Assembly: GCA_022571615.1 (NCBI GenBank)
Contig: JACZXM010000243.1
Span: 1-5,480, forward strand
DNA length: 5,480 nt
Direction of reading: 5' to 3'
From: Acidobacteriota bacterium
GTDB lineage: Bacteria; Acidobacteriota; UBA890; WLXD01
Shown: one piece after another, positions 4,220-5,480 of the stretch
Numbering within the stretch: the first letter of the stretch is position 1
Layout of the letters: each line of letters starts with the position of its first letter
Position numbers and translations under genes: made by a program
The notes under the pieces: generated by a model
The model's database searches: none
Told to the model about the DNA's origin: nothing
What the model saw: the letters and a program-made list of their open reading frames with translations, nothing else

Positions 4220-5480
4220 GTGAACGAGCAAGCCGGACGAACACGGGTAGGTGGCGGCGCCAGGCGGTGCTGGTGCAGCGGCCCGCTGCTGGTGCTGTTG
4301 GGCGTGGTGTTGAGTGCCGCGACGGCATCGGCCCAGCGCCTGCATGTGGCGCGCTACAGCACGGCCCAAGGTCTGCCCGCGAACCAGACGCTAGCTCTGT
4401 TTCAGGACAGCCACGGCTATCTCTGGTTCGGCACCACGGCCGGCCTGGCGCGATACGACGGATCGTCGTTCCAGGTGTACACGCGCGCTGACGGGCTGAC
4501 CGGGGACACGATCGAGGCGATCACCGAGGACGGCGCGGGACGGATTCTGGTGGCCGCCCGTGAGGGCGGTGTGGCACTGGTGGAAGGTGGGCGAGTGAGT
4601 CCGCTCACAGGTGAGGGCCTGGCGCAGATTCGGGCCCGCGATCTGTGGCGCGATGCCGAGGGTACCGTCTGGATCGCGACCGACGACGCGATCCTGCGGT
4701 ATCGAGGCGGTGCTGCTACTGCTCTGCTCGTGCCGGCGGACGTGGCGTTGGAATCGGTCCGGGCGGTCCTGCGGGATCGGCGCGGGCGGCTGTGGATCGG
4801 CGACTCCGTCGGGCTCGTACAGCTCTCGTCCAGGGCGTCTCGGCGGATTCGGTCGGCGGGTCCGGTCACGACGCTGATCGAGGATGCGGCCGGTAGCCTG
4901 TGGGTGGGTACGACCGTTGGCCTGTACCGGCTCTCGGGCTCGGAACTCGTTGCGGTGCGGGTCCCAGGCTCTCCGCAGCCAACCATTCTCGGGGCCGCGA
5001 CCGCTCCAGACGGGACCCTGTGGTTCGGCAGCGATCGCGGCGCGCTGCGCGTGCAGGCCGGCAACGTACGCCCGTTTACGGCCTCCAACGGACTGACCGA
5101 CGGCAGGGTCAATGCGGTCCTTGTGGATCATGAGGGAAACACCTGGTTTGGTCCAACGGAAGGTTTGAGTCGCTATGATGGCCAATCTTTTACCACGTAT
5201 ACGGAAAAAGATGGTCTACCTCACAATCAAATACAGACACTGCAACAGGATAACCAGGGCAATGTCTGGGTTTCTACTTTAGATGGATTATGTAGGTTTG
5301 ATGGCAAAACCTGGATCTCATTTTCTGACCAGGATTATCTGATTCCCAGGCTTGTCTACACAATTTTTCAAGACAGAGATAGGGATTTATGGTTTGGAAC
5401 TCAAAACGGCGTGTGGCGGTACGATGGGAAAGTCTTCCAAAACATGCTTGAACAGGATGGTCTATCAGGCAATGCTGTGT
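4220..5480 (+). CDS. Secreted two-component-regulator propeller (Reg_prop) sensor protein, 3' end outside window
   Basis: The frame runs without a stop from GTG 4220 to the window edge (420 codons). Residues 1-38 form a signal peptide: an Arg-rich start, a Leu/Val core (LLVLLGVVL) and an ASA cleavage site before Gln39. The rest is a series of beta-propeller repeats of the type GxLWFGT-xxGLxRYDG-xxF-xxYT-xxDGL. The blade-marking Trp residues are at 69, 151, 192, 228, 268, 309, 350 and 391, a spacing of about 41; the blade expected near 110 has Leu (GRILVAA) instead of Trp. In known proteins such repeats form periplasmic ligand-sensing propellers, usually followed by a Y_Y_Y domain, a membrane helix and a kinase, GGDEF or other output domain, none of which is reached here. 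GGAG lies only three bases before GTG 4220; GTG 4199 is an alternative start without a ribosome site. Base composition changes abruptly near 5107-5145. Confidence 0.9.
   Translation, partial: MNEQAGRTRVGGGARRCWCSGPLLVLLGVVLSAATASAQRLHVARYSTAQGLPANQTLALFQDSHGYLWFGTTAGLARYDGSSFQVYTRADGLTGDTIEAITEDGAGRILVAAREGGVALVEGGRVSPLTGEGLAQIRARDLWRDAEGTVWIATDDAILRYRGGAATALLVPADVALESVRAVLRDRRGRLWIGDSVGLVQLSSRASRRIRSAGPVTTLIEDAAGSLWVGTTVGLYRLSGSELVAVRVPGSPQPTILGAATAPDGTLWFGSDRGALRVQAGNVRPFTASNGLTDGRVNAVLVDHEGNTWFGPTEGLSRYDGQSFTTYTEKDGLPHNQIQTLQQDNQGNVWVSTLDGLCRFDGKTWISFSDQDYLIPRLVYTIFQDRDRDLWFGTQNGVWRYDGKVFQNMLEQDGLSGNAV

Noticed and set aside
4391..5185. 264-codon and 231-codon minus-strand frames opposite the propeller gene
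   Set aside because: Arg/Pro/Ser-rich antisense shadows; the plus strand has a clear signal peptide and regular propeller repeats.
1..5480. Insertion sequence, CRISPR array, tRNA or phage attachment site
   Set aside because: No terminal inverted repeats with a transposase, no regularly spaced repeats, no tRNA-like cloverleaf and no integrase were seen; the flanking 23-base repeat alone is not enough to call a mobile element.

Overview
The window looks like chromosomal DNA from a GC-rich bacterium, most likely a proteobacterium. This is inferred from the small bolA-like / CGFS glutaredoxin / yihY cluster, strongly G/C-ending codons, and AGGAG ribosome sites with several GTG starts. Species cannot be read from the sequence. 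No rRNA, tRNA, CRISPR array or intact mobile element was seen.

Layout: (1) 1-363, plus strand: the C-terminal end of an integral membrane protein that began before the window. (2) 364-945: a gap of about 580 bases with no convincing intact gene. It holds a fragment resembling one WD40 repeat (390-539, plus) and a nine-codon match to the start of SRAP/YedK-family proteins (828-802, minus), so it reads as a gene graveyard. (3) 946-2463, plus: a complete group II PLP-dependent decarboxylase (505 aa) with its active-site residues present. A near-identical 23-base direct repeat flanks this gene, one copy just before its ribosome binding site and one ending on its stop codon. (4) 3950-2469, minus: a three-gene run of bolA-like gene, monothiol glutaredoxin (grxD-like) and YihY/BrkB membrane protein. 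The last two overlap by four bases (GTGA). The run converges on the decarboxylase with five bases between the stop codons. (5) 3951-4219: a divergent promoter region with an AT-rich island. (6) 4220 to the end, plus: a secreted two-component-regulator beta-propeller sensor protein, open to the window edge (420 codons visible).

Functionally, the BolA-like protein and the CGFS glutaredoxin are expected to form a [2Fe-2S]-bridged pair in iron-sulfur cluster handling. The decarboxylase is a stand-alone metabolic enzyme of unknown substrate. The propeller protein would be the periplasmic sensing part of a signalling protein whose output domain lies outside the window.

The most striking signal is inside the propeller gene. 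Around 5107-5145 the base composition falls from about 70% GC to about 44% GC, and third-position GC from about 83% to about 41%, while the reading frame and the 41-residue blade repeat continue unbroken. The gene is therefore either a natural mosaic made by recombination between propeller repeats or a chimeric assembly joined at a repeat. I found no convincing previously undescribed multi-gene system.
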